Below are positions 37,049-46,913 of a stretch of 64,000 nucleotides of DNA, piece after piece; positions within the stretch are counted from its first letter, which is position 1; the number at the start of each line of letters is the position of its first letter. Origin of the DNA: Parahoeflea alexandrii (GTDB taxonomy: Bacteria > Pseudomonadota > Alphaproteobacteria > Rhizobiales > Rhizobiaceae); NCBI RefSeq assembly GCF_027214025.1, contig NZ_JAPWHB010000002.1, positions 124,001 to 188,000 on the forward strand. The letters run 5' to 3'. The translations under genes and the position numbers were made by a program. The notes beneath the pieces are model-generated. The model worked only from the letters and a program-made list of their open reading frames with translations, was not told where the DNA came from and did not search any database.

Positions 37049-38336
37049 AACGCAGCGCCTGAACCGGATCGAGCCTCGAGGCCCGCCAGGACGGGATCAG
37101 GGTCGCGATGAAAGACAGAACCAGCGCCACCACCAGCACGATGATGGTCTCGCCCGAATCCATGTCGGCAGGCAGCTGGCTCAGGAAATAGAGTTCCGGG
37201 TTGAACAGCGTGGTTCCCGAAAGCCAGGAGAAAAATTGCCGGATGCTCTCGACGTTGAGACACACCACCACGCCGAGCAGGAAGCCCGCGATGGTGCCGG
37301 TCACGCCGATCGCCGCCCCGGTCATGAAGAAGATCCGCATTACCGAGCCCGAGGTCGCCCCCATGGTCCTCAGGATCGCGATGTCGCGGCCCTTGTCCTT
37401 GACCAGCATGATCAGCCCGGAAATGATGTTGAGCGCCGCCACCAGGATGATCAGCGTCAGGATCATGAACATCACGTTGCGCTCGACCTGCAGAGCCGAG
37501 AAGAAGGTTTGGTTGCGCTGCCGCCAGTCGGTGATGAACACCTGCCGCTCGGCCGCCGCCTCGACCAGCGGCCGGATCGTGTCGATGTCGTCGGGCCTTG
37601 CGACGAACAGTTCGATCGACTGCACCACCCCTTCGGAATTGAAGTAGAGCTGCGCCTCCTCGAGCGGCATGTAGATGATCGAGGCATCGTATTCCGACAT
37701 GCCGACCTCGAAGATGCCGGAGATCGGATAGGCCTTGACCCGCGGATTGACGCCAAACGGCGTCACGTCGCCTTCAGGTGCCACCAGCGTGATCATGTCG
37801 CCGGCGCCAAGCCCGAGCGACTGCGCCATGCGCGAACCGACCAGCACGCCCTCGCCCGCCGTGAAGCCGACCAGGTCGCCGGAGCGGATATTGTCCGAAA
37901 CGATCTTCATCGACTGCAGGTCTTCGGCCCGGATGCCGCGTACCAGCGCGCCGGTCCCTGCCCCGCCGACGCCCGAGGCGAGCGTCTGGCCCTCGACCAG
38001 CGGGATGGCGTTGAGCACCCCGTCGACCGCCTTGAAGCGGGTGGCCAGCGCCGCGTAATCGTCAAGCGGCCGGTCGATCGGCTGCACCACCATGTGGCCG
38101 TTGATGCCGAGAATGCGGGTGATCAACTCGCCCCGGAAGCCGTTCATCACCGCCATGACGATGATCAGCGTGGCCACGCCGAGCATGATGCCGACAAAGG
38201 AGAACCCGGCGATCACCGAGATGAACGCTTCCTTCCGCCGTGAGCGCAGGTAGCGCCAGGCGACCATCCGTTCGAAGGTCGAGAACGGTTTGGCCGAGGT
38301 TGGGGCGGCGATGGCGTCGGTGTCCGGATCGGTCAT
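37041..38336 (-). CDS. lolC: Lipoprotein-releasing ABC transporter permease LolC/LolE, 431 aa
   Basis: Membrane subunit of the Lol exporter. One N-terminal membrane helix ([27 protein letters not shown]), a large periplasmic domain with FtsX-like features ([21 protein letters not shown]), then three C-terminal helices. A single permease gene is present, so alphaproteobacteria like this use one LolC/E-type (LolF-like) subunit, probably as a homodimer with LolD. AAGGA precedes the ATG. Order lolC-lolD follows proS on the same strand, 27 bp apart. Confidence 0.94.
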   Translation of the reverse strand: MTDPDTDAIAAPTSAKPFSTFERMVAWRYLRSRRKEAFISVIAGFSFVGIMLGVATLIIVMAVMNGFRGELITRILGINGHMVVQPIDRPLDDYAALATRFKAVDGVLNAIPLVEGQTLASGVGGAGTGALVRGIRAEDLQSMKIVSDNIRSGDLVGFTAGEGVLVGSRMAQSLGLGAGDMITLVAPEGDVTPFGVNPRVKAYPISGIFEVGMSEYDASIIYMPLEEAQLYFNSEGVVQSIELFVARPDDIDTIRPLVEAAAERQVFITDWRQRNQTFFSALQVERNVMFMILTLIILVAALNIISGLIMLVKDKGRDIAILRTMGATSGSVMRIFFMTGAAIGVTGTIAGFLLGVVVCLNVESIRQFFSWLSGTTLFNPELYFLSQLPADMDSGETIIVLVVALVLSFIATLIPSWRASRLDPVQALRYE

Positions 38337-38363
38337 GGGTCTGTCCTTTGGCCCATCCTTGCC

Positions 38364-39707
38364 CTAGCGGGCTTGCGCGAGGCGGTTGATGGCGTCTTCG
38401 ATCGACAGCGTTTCGCGTTCGCCGGTTGCCCGGATCTTGATCTCGACATTGCCCTCGGCCACCGCCCGCGGCCCGGCGATCACCTGGATCGGCAGGCCGA
38501 TCAGGTCGGCGGTCGCGAACTTGGCGCCGGCGCGCTCGTCGGTGTCGTCGTAAAGCACCTCGAGCCCGGCATTCTCCAGCGCGGTCTCGAGCTTTTCGCA
38601 GGCAGCGTCACAAGCAGCATCCCCGGGCTTCATGTTGATCAGGCCGATATCAAACGGCGCCACGCCCTTGGGCCAGATGATGCCGTTCTCGTCGTGCGAG
38701 GCTTCGATGATGGCGCCGAGCAGGCGCGACGGCCCGATGCCGTAGGAGCCCATGGAAACGAAATGCTGCTTGCCGTCCGGGCCCTGCACATAGGCGTTCA
38801 TCGGCTCGGAATACTTGGTGCCGAAATGGAAGATATGGCCGACCTCGATGCCGCGGGCGGAAACGCGCGAATCCTCACCCAGCCCGTCCCAGGCCTGGCG
38901 CGCCCACTCTTCCTTCTCCATGATCTCGTCGGTGGCGGCAAACGGCGTCGTCCACTTCTCGACGATCGCCGCGACGGCGGCGTCGTCGTTATAGTTCATG
39001 TCCGCGCCAGGCACGGCGAACGCTTCGAAATCGCGGTGGCAGAACACCTGGCTTTCGCCGGTCTCCGCCAGCACGATGAACTCATGGCTGAGTTCGCCGC
39101 CGATCGGCCCGGTGTCGGCGCGCATCGGAATCGATTTCAGCCCGCAGCGCTCGAAGGTCCTGAGGTAGGAGACGAACATCCGGTTGTAGGCGGCCTTCGA
39201 TGCCTCGTAGTCGAGATCGAACGAATAGGCATCCTTCATCAGGAACTCGCGCCCGCGCATCACCCCGAAGCGGGGGCGGCGCTCGTCGCGGAACTTCCAC
39301 TGGATATGGTAGAGGTTGAGCGGCAGGTCCTTGTAGGACTTGACGTAGGAGCGGAAGATGTCGGTGACCATTTCCTCGTTGGTCGGCCCGTACAGCATCT
39401 CGCGGTCGTTGCGGTCGTTGATCCGCAGCATTTCCTGGCCGTAATCATCGTAGCGGCCGCTCTCCCGCCACAGATCGGCAGCCTGGATGGTCGGCATCAG
39501 GATTTCGATGGCACCCGCCCGGTTCTGCTCCTCGCGGACGATATTGCACACCTTGTCGAGAACCCGCTTGCCGAGCGGCAGCCAGGAATAGATCCCGGCC
39601 GACTGCTGCTTGATCATGCCGGCACGCGCCATCAGGCGGTGGGAGACGATTTCCGCATCCTTGGGATTTTCCTTGAGGATGGGCAGAAAATATTTTGACA
39701 GACGCAT
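38364..39707 (-). CDS. proS: Prolyl-tRNA synthetase, short alphaproteobacterial form, 447 aa
   Basis: Charges tRNA-Pro. Class II motifs: motif 2 ([28 protein letters not shown]) and motif 3 ([24 protein letters not shown]), followed by the anticodon-binding domain. The editing insertion between motifs 2 and 3 found in E. coli ProS (572 aa) is absent, as in the mitochondrial-like short form of alphaproteobacteria. Located upstream of lolC, a conserved order. Confidence 0.97.
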   Translation of the reverse strand: MRLSKYFLPILKENPKDAEIVSHRLMARAGMIKQQSAGIYSWLPLGKRVLDKVCNIVREEQNRAGAIEILMPTIQAADLWRESGRYDDYGQEMLRINDRNDREMLYGPTNEEMVTDIFRSYVKSYKDLPLNLYHIQWKFRDERRPRFGVMRGREFLMKDAYSFDLDYEASKAAYNRMFVSYLRTFERCGLKSIPMRADTGPIGGELSHEFIVLAETGESQVFCHRDFEAFAVPGADMNYNDDAAVAAIVEKWTTPFAATDEIMEKEEWARQAWDGLGEDSRVSARGIEVGHIFHFGTKYSEPMNAYVQGPDGKQHFVSMGSYGIGPSRLLGAIIEASHDENGIIWPKGVAPFDIGLINMKPGDAACDAACEKLETALENAGLEVLYDDTDERAGAKFATADLIGLPIQVIAGPRAVAEGNVEIKIRATGERETLSIEDAINRLAQAR

Positions 39708-39877
39708 GGGATGATCCGGTTTGGCTTCAAGCCTTGATGGCTGAATCGGGCAAAATGAGGGTTGTCGTGACCTGGGTCAGGACTCATGCGTTCATAACCG
39801 GTTCGCCAGGCAAAGAAAACCCGTTCGAGAGCGCCTCCCGAGCATGATAGTTTGCATACAGGTCTTATAATGGAATA

Positions 39878-40092
39878 GCCGCCACAGCATCGTCACAAAA
39901 CGCGTGACAAGCCATCTTCATTGAGCTAAATAAAGCTCACTAAAGAGGCAAATCCCACCGGGAGATGCCCAATTCGCGGTCAAAGTCTTGGGAGGATAGG
40001 ATCTCAGGCGCGCTTTGTTCGCAGCCCCCGGGAAACCGGGAAACAGATCACGCGACACCTGAACAACAAGGCTTCATGCCTTGTTTTTTTTT
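39878..40092 (+). ncRNA. Candidate small RNA with an orphan Rho-independent terminator
   Basis: A strong plus-strand terminator stands at 40066-40092: stem ACAAGGC / GCCTTGT, loop TTCAT, nine T's. No plus-strand gene precedes it; proS and its neighbours are on the minus strand. A TATAAT box at 39866-39871 could start a ~215-nt transcript, although no good -35 box sits at the right distance. Inside are further hairpins (GGCA...TGCC near 39952, CCCGGGAAACCGGG near 40027). The terminator could partly serve the minus-strand gene at 40192 instead, but its T-run favours the plus strand. Confidence 0.45.
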
Positions 40093-40191
40093 GGCCTGAA
40101 ATCTCGACGTTGCTGTTGTTTGCAGTATCTCCCAGGGTACGCCGGCCATCGCTGCAGATGACCGCAAGGCATTCGGGAAGACCCGTGCCGG

Positions 40192-40425
40192 TCAATCTTG
40201 CTTGCGCGCACCCTTGCCGAGTTCTTCCTCGGCGCGAACGTCCTTGTCCATTTTCTCAAGACTGTCGGTCACGTTGCCATCGGGCTTCTGCTTGACGCCG
40301 GGCACGGCCTGGCACTGGTTGCGGACATTTGCCTGGTCATTGCCCTGCAGGGAGTTGTCGCCCATTTTGTCCTGCGCCAGATCAGCCTCGGTAACGCGTT
40401 CGGCTTTGTTGGTTTTTGCGGACAT
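40192..40425 (-). CDS. Small hydrophilic conserved hypothetical protein, 77 aa
   Basis: A charged, Asn/Gln/Lys-rich protein without membrane segments (MSAKTNKAERVTEADLA..KMGDNSLQGNDQANVRNQ). I recall similar small proteins in rhizobia but know no function; composition suggests an intrinsically disordered protein. ATG at 40425 has an excellent ribosome site (GGAGG, 7 bases upstream). Likely its own transcription unit. Confidence 0.8.
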   Translation of the reverse strand: MSAKTNKAERVTEADLAQDKMGDNSLQGNDQANVRNQCQAVPGVKQKPDGNVTDSLEKMDKDVRAEEELGKGARKQD

Positions 40426-40561
40426 GATCAACCTCCGTGATTGCGTTGCGGGTCTCAACCCAACGCCCGCACATCACCAAGGTTCCAGAATGCCCGGATA
40501 AAACCGGCAGCCATCAATGCCGGGGCATGCCGACAGACAGGGCCCTGCCGCCGGGCGCGGG

Positions 40562-40843
40562 TCAGTTGCCCGCAGGCTTGAAATTGGGCGACAGCGCGAT
40601 CAGGTCGTCAAGCGTATAGCCGCCGACGACGGTGACAACGAAATAGGCCGCAAAGACCAGTCCGGAAATCAGCGTCGTGCGCCAGAAGATCGGCCCGAAG
40701 CGAAAATTCGCCGGCGCACTGTGCGTGGTTCCCAGTGTCACCTCACCCTCGTCAGCCTGGCTGCGGGCGGAAAACGGCAGCACCGTGAACAGGACCACCC
40801 ACCAGATGATGAAATAGATCGCAAAACCCGTACCAAAACCCAT
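40562..40843 (-). CDS. DUF1467 family membrane protein, 93 aa
   Basis: Two membrane helices (FAIYFIIWWVVLFTVLPF near residues 7-24 and LISGLVFAAYFVVTVVGGY near 58-76) with a hydrophilic loop between them. The WWVVLFxVLPF pattern is the family's signature. Function unknown. It is 12 bp after mce on the same strand with GAGGAG upstream, and this mce-DUF1467 pair is commonly conserved in alphaproteobacteria. Confidence 0.92.
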   Translation of the reverse strand: MGFGTGFAIYFIIWWVVLFTVLPFSARSQADEGEVTLGTTHSAPANFRFGPIFWRTTLISGLVFAAYFVVTVVGGYTLDDLIALSPNFKPAGN

Positions 40844-40855
40844 CGGGGAAACTCC

Positions 40856-41260
40856 TCAAACCTGCTCGAGTTCGATCAGGGTGCCATTGAAGTCCTTGGG
40901 ATGCAGGAACAGCACCGGCTTGTTGTGCGCGCCGATCTTCGGCTCGCCGTCGCCCAGAACCCGCGCGCCTTCGCTTTTGAGCCGGTCGCGCGCCGCCAGG
41001 ATGTCCTCCACCTCGTAGCAGACATGGTGCATGCCGCCCGACGGGTTCTTGGAAAGGAACGCCGCGATCGGCGATCCCTCCCCCAACGGCTCCAGCAGCT
41101 CGATCTTGGTGTTGGGCAGCTTGATGAAGACCACGGTCACGCCGTGTTCGGGCAGCGCCTGGGGTTCGGTCACATCCGCCCCGAGCATGGTCCGGTACTG
41201 GGCGCTCGCGGCCGCAAGGTCCGGCACCGCGATGGCAACATGGTTCAGGCGTCCAAGCAT
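40856..41260 (-). CDS. mce: Methylmalonyl-CoA epimerase, 134 aa
   Basis: Interconverts (2R)- and (2S)-methylmalonyl-CoA in propionyl-CoA degradation. VOC-fold protein with the metal-binding pattern: NHVAIAVPDL near residue 6, HGVTVVFI, and GGMHHVCYEVEDI, ending VLFLHPKDFNGTLIELEQV. GAGAGGA precedes the ATG. It lies 10 bp after rnj, so they share a transcript. Confidence 0.93.
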   Translation of the reverse strand: MLGRLNHVAIAVPDLAAASAQYRTMLGADVTEPQALPEHGVTVVFIKLPNTKIELLEPLGEGSPIAAFLSKNPSGGMHHVCYEVEDILAARDRLKSEGARVLGDGEPKIGAHNKPVLFLHPKDFNGTLIELEQV

Positions 41261-41270
41261 GATCGTCCTC

Positions 41271-42941
41271 TCACACCTTGCTGACGAACACCGTCACCAC
41301 AGGTTTCTTGCCCCATACCTCGTTTGCGGCGGCGCGAACAGAGCGGCGAATTGCCTCGCGCACGCCGTCGGTGTCCTTGCGCCGGCCGCGCGGGATGCTT
41401 TCGACCGCGCCCAACACCGAATCATAGAGGATATCCTCCATGTCGTCGCCATCCGCATCGAAGGCCGGCAGGCCGATGGCCGAGACCACCGGGTCGCGCT
41501 GGAACTCCAGCCGGTGGTCAAGCACCACATTCACCGCCACATGGCCGGCGAACGACAGCTTGCGCCGTTCCGAAATCCCCATCTCGTCCATATCGCCGAT
41601 CAGCTGGCCGTCCTTGTAGATGCGGCCGTGATGGGCCTGGCCGATCACTTCCGGCTTGCCCGGCGCCAGCCGCAGGATCGAGCCGTTGCGCACGCGCGGC
41701 GTGATCTCGATTCCCGAGGCCTGCGCCAGTTCGGCCTGCGCCGTCAGGTGCGCTGCCTCGCCGTGCACCGGCACCAGGATCCTGGGCTTCACCCACTCAT
41801 ACATCTGCACCAGTTCCGAGCGGCGCGGATGGCCGGAGACATGGACCAGGGCGTCCTGATCGGTGATGATCCTGACCCCCTGCTCGATCAGCCCGTTCTT
41901 GATGTCGAGGATGCCCTTCTCGTTGCCGGGAATGGCGCGCGAGGAGAACACCACGGTGTCGCCCGAGGCCAGCGCCACATTGCGCATCTCGTCGCGCGAC
42001 AGCTTGGCAAGCGCCGCACGCGGCTCGCCCTGGCTGCCGGTGAGGATCACCACCACCTTGTCGCGCGGAATGTAGCCGTACTCGTCTTCGGCAAGGAATT
42101 CGGGAATCCCCTCCATCATGCCAAGCTCGGTGGCGACGTTGACCACCCGCTTGATCGAGCTGCCGAGCAGCAGCACTTCGCGGCCCGCGTCGCGCGCGGC
42201 CTCGGCGATCGAGCGGATACGGCCGACATTGGACGAGAACGTGGTGATCGCCACCCGGCCCTCGGCATTCTCGATGACTTCGCGCAGGCCCTGGCTGACT
42301 TCCTTTTCGGACGGCGAAATCCCCTCGCGCATGGCGTTGGTCGAATCGCACATCATGGCGAGGATCCCCTCCTCGCCCAGTTGCCGGAAGCGGTTCTCGT
42401 CGGTCAGTGGCCCGAGCGACGGAGTCGCGTCGATCTTCCAGTCGCCGGTGTGGATGAGCTTGCCCAGAGGTGTGTCGATCGCCAGCGAGAACGGCTCCGG
42501 GATCGAATGGTTGACCGCCACCGGCTCGATTTCGAACGGGCCCGCGGTGAATTTCTGGCCCGCCTTGAACAGCGTGATCGGCACCTCGGCGCGGGTCCGC
42601 TCGTAGGCGCGCTTGGCTTCCAGCATGCCGGCGGTGAAGGCAGATGCATGAACCGGCACATTGAGCTGCGGCCAGATCTGCGCCAGGCCGCCATAATGAT
42701 CCTCATGCGCGTGGGTGATGATGATCGCCTTGAGCTGCTTGCCGAGGCTCTTGACGAAATCGACGTCCGGCAGCACCAGATCGACCCCCGGAAGCTCCGG
42801 CCCCGGGAAAGTTACGCCGCAATCGACCATGATCCATTCGCGGCTCTTGGGGGAACCATAGCCGTAAAGCGCCAGGTTCATGCCGATTTCGCCAACGCCG
42901 CCAAGCGGTACGAATACGAGATCATTGTCTTTTGTCATCAA
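41271..42941 (-). CDS. rnj: Ribonuclease J, 556 aa
   Basis: Metallo-beta-lactamase/beta-CASP ribonuclease with 5'-exo and endo activity, a main RNA-decay and rRNA-maturation enzyme in alphaproteobacteria. Seen: the zinc motif THAHEDHYGGL (residues about 74-84), later HTGDWKID and SGHPRRSEL (motif B/C regions), and VPVHGEAAHL. AGGA lies 6 bases before the ATG. Full length. It is first of a tight rnj-mce-DUF1467 run and lies 235 bp downstream of birA. Confidence 0.96.
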   Translation of the reverse strand: MMTKDNDLVFVPLGGVGEIGMNLALYGYGSPKSREWIMVDCGVTFPGPELPGVDLVLPDVDFVKSLGKQLKAIIITHAHEDHYGGLAQIWPQLNVPVHASAFTAGMLEAKRAYERTRAEVPITLFKAGQKFTAGPFEIEPVAVNHSIPEPFSLAIDTPLGKLIHTGDWKIDATPSLGPLTDENRFRQLGEEGILAMMCDSTNAMREGISPSEKEVSQGLREVIENAEGRVAITTFSSNVGRIRSIAEAARDAGREVLLLGSSIKRVVNVATELGMMEGIPEFLAEDEYGYIPRDKVVVILTGSQGEPRAALAKLSRDEMRNVALASGDTVVFSSRAIPGNEKGILDIKNGLIEQGVRIITDQDALVHVSGHPRRSELVQMYEWVKPRILVPVHGEAAHLTAQAELAQASGIEITPRVRNGSILRLAPGKPEVIGQAHHGRIYKDGQLIGDMDEMGISERRKLSFAGHVAVNVVLDHRLEFQRDPVVSAIGLPAFDADGDDMEDILYDSVLGAVESIPRGRRKDTDGVREAIRRSVRAAANEVWGKKPVVTVFVSKV

Positions 42942-43176
42942 TTGTCCTGTCTGGTCATATCACTGCGGCGCCGGGCACCAGATGTGGCGCATTGAGGTCG
43001 CTGCAGACCCTGATGCATATCACGTCCAAATGTGTTCATTCGAACCATAACGTGCATGCATTGTTTCAAAGTCCTAGAGCGCCCTATGCCCATCCGGTCG
43101 GATGCGCGGCGCTGTAGAGGTGGTACATGGTTTTCATCTGGAGCCGGACCCGGATCAAGGTGAAAAACATGCTCTC
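42942..43176. other. Gap where coaX (type III pantothenate kinase) is usually found
   Basis: 235 bp between birA and rnj, too short for coaX (about 260 codons). No kinase motif (DxGNT) or other gene remnant is seen in either strand. It presumably carries the rnj promoter. Confidence 0.5.
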
Positions 43177-43920
43177 TCAGGAGAAGAACACGTCTCCCGA
43201 AGCGATCATCTGCCTGCTCCCGTCCGGCATTGCAAGCATCAGCCTGCCATCATCGTCAATTCCGTCGAACAGACCATGTATTTGTCGCTCTGGCAAATTC
43301 ACCGTCACCGGCCCGCCCATACCCTGGGCGCGGTCGATCCAGGCCTCGCGAATGGCTGCCAGACCCCGCCCCTGATCCCAGGTTTTCAGCGTACGGTCCA
43401 TGGAAATCACCAGACGCGCGAACAGATCCTGCGGCGTGGCCGCGCTGCCCTGATCGTTGAGACAGGTCGCCGGGTAGAGACCCGCTTCCGGGAAATGCGC
43501 GACATTGACGCCGCAGCCGATCACCACCGCCCTGCGCCCGTCGGCCAGCTGCTCGGCCTCGATCAGGATGCCGGAAGTCTTCCGGCCGGAGATCAGCATG
43601 TCGTTCGGCCACTTGATCCGGAGCGCTTCCGCGGCATCGGCCGAAAGCACCGAGGCAATCGCGTCATGCACCGCAACGGTCACAGCCATCGGCAGGCTGG
43701 CAAGGGCCTGCCACGGCGCCGGGTCGATCAAGAGCAGCGACGAGTAGAGATTGCCGGGTTCGGACACCCAGTTTCGGCCCCGGCGCGCCCGGCCGCCGGT
43801 CTGCCGCACGGCCGTGATCCACAATCCGCCGGGATCGCCCGCCCGCGCCCGCTCCATGCACTCGATATTGGTGGACGCAACGTCCCCCAACTCGATGTGC
43901 CGGAAGTCCGGACCCTTCAT
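43177..43920 (-). CDS. birA: Biotin-[acetyl-CoA-carboxylase] ligase BirA, 247 aa
   Basis: Attaches biotin to the carboxyl-carrier protein. Ligase core is visible: STNIECMERARAG, the biotinyl-AMP loop QTGGRARRGRNWVSEPGNLYSSLLL, and RIKWPNDMLISGRKTSGILIEAE. No N-terminal DNA-binding domain, so it is a mono-functional enzyme, not a repressor. It follows nuoN by 18 bp in what is normally a nuoN-birA-coaX-rnj block; coaX is not found here. Confidence 0.95.
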   Translation of the reverse strand: MKGPDFRHIELGDVASTNIECMERARAGDPGGLWITAVRQTGGRARRGRNWVSEPGNLYSSLLLIDPAPWQALASLPMAVTVAVHDAIASVLSADAAEALRIKWPNDMLISGRKTSGILIEAEQLADGRRAVVIGCGVNVAHFPEAGLYPATCLNDQGSAATPQDLFARLVISMDRTLKTWDQGRGLAAIREAWIDRAQGMGGPVTVNLPERQIHGLFDGIDDDGRLMLAMPDGSRQMIASGDVFFS

Positions 43921-43938
43921 GCGCTCCGCCGCAACATT

Positions 43939-45381
43939 TTAGAAAAATGTCTTCGCGGCGACGTCGGCGGCAAGGCCCAGGGGATTGGAGACGATCACGT
44001 AGAACAGCACGAACAGGCCGGAAATGCCGAACACCAGCTTGAGTTCGCCGGCCACGGGGACGAACGAGCCGCTCGGCTGATCGAACCACATGATCTTGAC
44101 GATCCTGAGATAGTAGTAGGCGCCGATCACCGAAGCCAGAACGCCGATGATGGCGAGAGCGTAGAGCTTGGCCTCGATCGCCGCGACGAAGACGAAATAC
44201 TTGCCGAAGAAGCCTGCCAGCGGCGGAATGCCTGCGAGCGAGAACATCAGGATGGTCAGCATCAGCGCCATGAACGGGTTGGTCGATGACAGGCCCGCCA
44301 GATCATCGATCTGCTCGACATTGCCGTCTTCCTTGCGCCGCATGGCGAGGATGCAGGCGAATGTGCCGAGCGTCATCACCATGTAGATCAGCATGTAGAG
44401 GATGACACCGCGCACGCCGGCCTGGCTGCCGGCGGCAAGACCGACCAGGGCAAATCCCATATGCGCGATCGAGGAATAGGCCATCAGCCGCTTGATGTTC
44501 TTCTGGCCGATCGCCGCGAAGGCGCCAAGCACCATCGAACCGATCGAGATGAACACCACGATCTGCTGCCAGTCGAGAGTCACCGGCTCGAACGCGACAA
44601 TGACGATACGCACGAACAGCGCCATCGCGGCCACCTTCGGTGCGGCCGCGAAGAAGGCGGTCACTGGCGTCGGAGCGCCCTCATACACGTCCGGCGTCCA
44701 CATGTGGAACGGCACGGCGGAAATCTTGAAGGCAACGCCGGCCAGCAGGAACACCAGGCCGAAGATCAGGCCGAGCGAGCGCTCGCCACCGGAAATGGCG
44801 GCCGCGATCTCATCGAAGCCGGTATGGCCGGTGTAGCCGTAAACCAGCGAGGCGCCGTAAAGCAGCATGCCCGAGGACAGTGCGCCCAGCACGAAATACT
44901 TCAGGCCCGCTTCGGTCGAACGCTGGCTGTCGCGGTTGATGGCGGCGACCACGTAGAGCGCCAGCGACTGCAGCTCGAGGCCCATGTACAGCGCGATCAT
45001 GTCGTTGGCCGAGATCATCAGCATCATGCCGAGCGTCGCCAGCACGAACAGGACCGGAAGCTCGAACTTGTCGATCCGCTCGGCCTTGGCGTGGCCGACG
45101 GTCATCACCATTGCGGTGATCGCCCCGATCAGCGCCAGCACCTTCATGAACTTCGCGAATGGATCGGACAGGAACGCGCCGTTGAAGGCCTCGCCATTGC
45201 CGGTGACCAGCACCAGCACCAGGCCCGCCATGATCAGGAGCGCCACCGCCAGGCCGTTGACCATCGTCACCGACTTCTCGCCGGAGAAGACGCCGACCAT
45301 CAGGAGCACCATGGCGCCGACGGCCAGCATGAGCTCGGGCACGGAAAGCTGAAGGCTGGAAGTGAGAATTTCTGGCGTCAT
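43939..45381 (-). CDS. nuoN: NADH-quinone oxidoreductase subunit N, 480 aa
   Basis: Antiporter-like proton-pumping membrane subunit of complex I. About 14 membrane helices, with the family blocks [42 protein letters not shown] and [18 protein letters not shown] carrying the conserved Lys and His of the half-channels. Ends in VAAKTFF. The last nuo gene, followed by birA. GGAGA lies upstream of the ATG. Confidence 0.97.
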   Translation of the reverse strand: MTPEILTSSLQLSVPELMLAVGAMVLLMVGVFSGEKSVTMVNGLAVALLIMAGLVLVLVTGNGEAFNGAFLSDPFAKFMKVLALIGAITAMVMTVGHAKAERIDKFELPVLFVLATLGMMLMISANDMIALYMGLELQSLALYVVAAINRDSQRSTEAGLKYFVLGALSSGMLLYGASLVYGYTGHTGFDEIAAAISGGERSLGLIFGLVFLLAGVAFKISAVPFHMWTPDVYEGAPTPVTAFFAAAPKVAAMALFVRIVIVAFEPVTLDWQQIVVFISIGSMVLGAFAAIGQKNIKRLMAYSSIAHMGFALVGLAAGSQAGVRGVILYMLIYMVMTLGTFACILAMRRKEDGNVEQIDDLAGLSSTNPFMALMLTILMFSLAGIPPLAGFFGKYFVFVAAIEAKLYALAIIGVLASVIGAYYYLRIVKIMWFDQPSGSFVPVAGELKLVFGISGLFVLFYVIVSNPLGLAADVAAKTFF

Positions 45382-45401
45382 GGTCCCGCAGTCTCCGTAG
45401 C

Positions 45402-46913
45402 TCAGTTAACCGACAGCGCGAGATCGCGCGCTGCCTGCAGCGAAGCCGTGTAATTGTTGATAAGTGCGTCAACCGAAGCCGCCGTCACATCAAAGATCGG
45501 CGCCGGATAGACCCCGAAGAGGATTGTCAGCGCGATCAGCGGATAGAGGATCGCCTTTTCGCGGCCCGACAGGTCGAGCATCGCCTTCAGGCTTTCCTTC
45601 TCCAGCGCACCGAAGATGACCCGGCGATAGAGCCACAGCGCGTAGCCCGCCGACAGGATCACGCCGGTGGCGGCAAACAGCGCCACCCAGCTGTTGACCT
45701 GGAACACGCCCATCAGGGTCAGGAACTCGCCGACGAAGCCGGAGGTGCCGGGAAGCCCGACATTGGCCATGGTGAAGATCATGAACACCACTGCGTATTT
45801 CGGCATGTTGTTGACGAGACCGCCATAGGCGGCGATCTCGCGGGTGTGCAGCCGGTCATAGACGACGCCGACGCAGAGGAACAACGCGCCCGAAACCAGG
45901 CCGTGGCTCAGCATCTGGAAGATCGCACCCTGCACGCCCTGCTGGTTGGCGGCGAAGATCCCCATCGTCACGAAGCCCATGTGGGCCACCGACGAGTAGG
46001 CGATCAGCTTCTTGATGTCTTCCTGCATCAGCGCCACCAGCGAGGTGTAGATGATGGCGACCACCGACAGGGTGAAGATAAACGGCGCGAAATCGGCCGA
46101 GGCCAGCGGGAACATCGGCAGCGAGAACCTGAGGAAGCCGTAGCCGCCAAGCTTCAACAGCACGCCGGCCAGGATCACCGAACCGGCTGTCGGCGCCTCG
46201 ACGTGGGCATCGGGCAACCAGGTGTGGACCGGCCACATCGGCATCTTCACCGCGAACGAGGCAAAGAACGCCAGCCATAGCCAGGTCTGCATCGAGGCCG
46301 GGAAATTATGCGCCAGCAGCATGCGGATGTCGGTCGTGCCGGCATCCCAGTACATCGCCATGATCGCCAGCAGCATCAGCACCGAGCCGGCAAGCGTGTA
46401 GAGGAAGAACTTGAAGCTCGCATAGACCCGGCGCTTGCCGCCCCACACGCCGATGATGATGAACATCGGAATGAGGCCGGCTTCGAAGAACACGTAGAAC
46501 AACACGATGTCGAGCGCGCAGAACACGCCGATCATCATGGTCTCGAGCACCAGGAACGCGATCATGTATTCCCGCACGCGGGTCTCGACCGAATTCCAGC
46601 TGGCCAGGATGCACAGCGGCATCAGGAAGGTGGTCAGGATGACGAACAGCATCGAAATGCCGTCCACGCCCATCGCGTAGGAGAACATCGCGCCCGGCAT
46701 GTCGATGGTTTCCACCATCTGGAAGCCGGGATCGCTCATGTCGAAGCTGGCCCAGATCAACAGCGACATCACGAAGGTCGCGGTGGTGCCGAGAAGTGCC
46801 ACCTGGCGGATGTTGCGCCGCCCGATTTCGGTGTCGTCCTTGATCGGCAGCAGGAACAGTACGCAGATCAGCGGTATGAAGGTGACAACTGACAGAAGAG
46901 GCCAATCGGTCAT
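45402..46913 (-). CDS. nuoM: NADH-quinone oxidoreductase subunit M, about 503 aa
   Basis: Antiporter-like proton-pumping subunit. Seen: [23 protein letters not shown] (with the conserved Glu), [31 protein letters not shown] and [14 protein letters not shown]. The start is the ATG at 46913, which overlaps the nuoL stop in TGATG, giving coupling; an in-frame codon 9 residues earlier is not used. Confidence 0.97.
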   Translation of the reverse strand: MTDWPLLSVVTFIPLICVLFLLPIKDDTEIGRRNIRQVALLGTTATFVMSLLIWASFDMSDPGFQMVETIDMPGAMFSYAMGVDGISMLFVILTTFLMPLCILASWNSVETRVREYMIAFLVLETMMIGVFCALDIVLFYVFFEAGLIPMFIIIGVWGGKRRVYASFKFFLYTLAGSVLMLLAIMAMYWDAGTTDIRMLLAHNFPASMQTWLWLAFFASFAVKMPMWPVHTWLPDAHVEAPTAGSVILAGVLLKLGGYGFLRFSLPMFPLASADFAPFIFTLSVVAIIYTSLVALMQEDIKKLIAYSSVAHMGFVTMGIFAANQQGVQGAIFQMLSHGLVSGALFLCVGVVYDRLHTREIAAYGGLVNNMPKYAVVFMIFTMANVGLPGTSGFVGEFLTLMGVFQVNSWVALFAATGVILSAGYALWLYRRVIFGALEKESLKAMLDLSGREKAILYPLIALTILFGVYPAPIFDVTAASVDALINNYTASLQAARDLALSVN

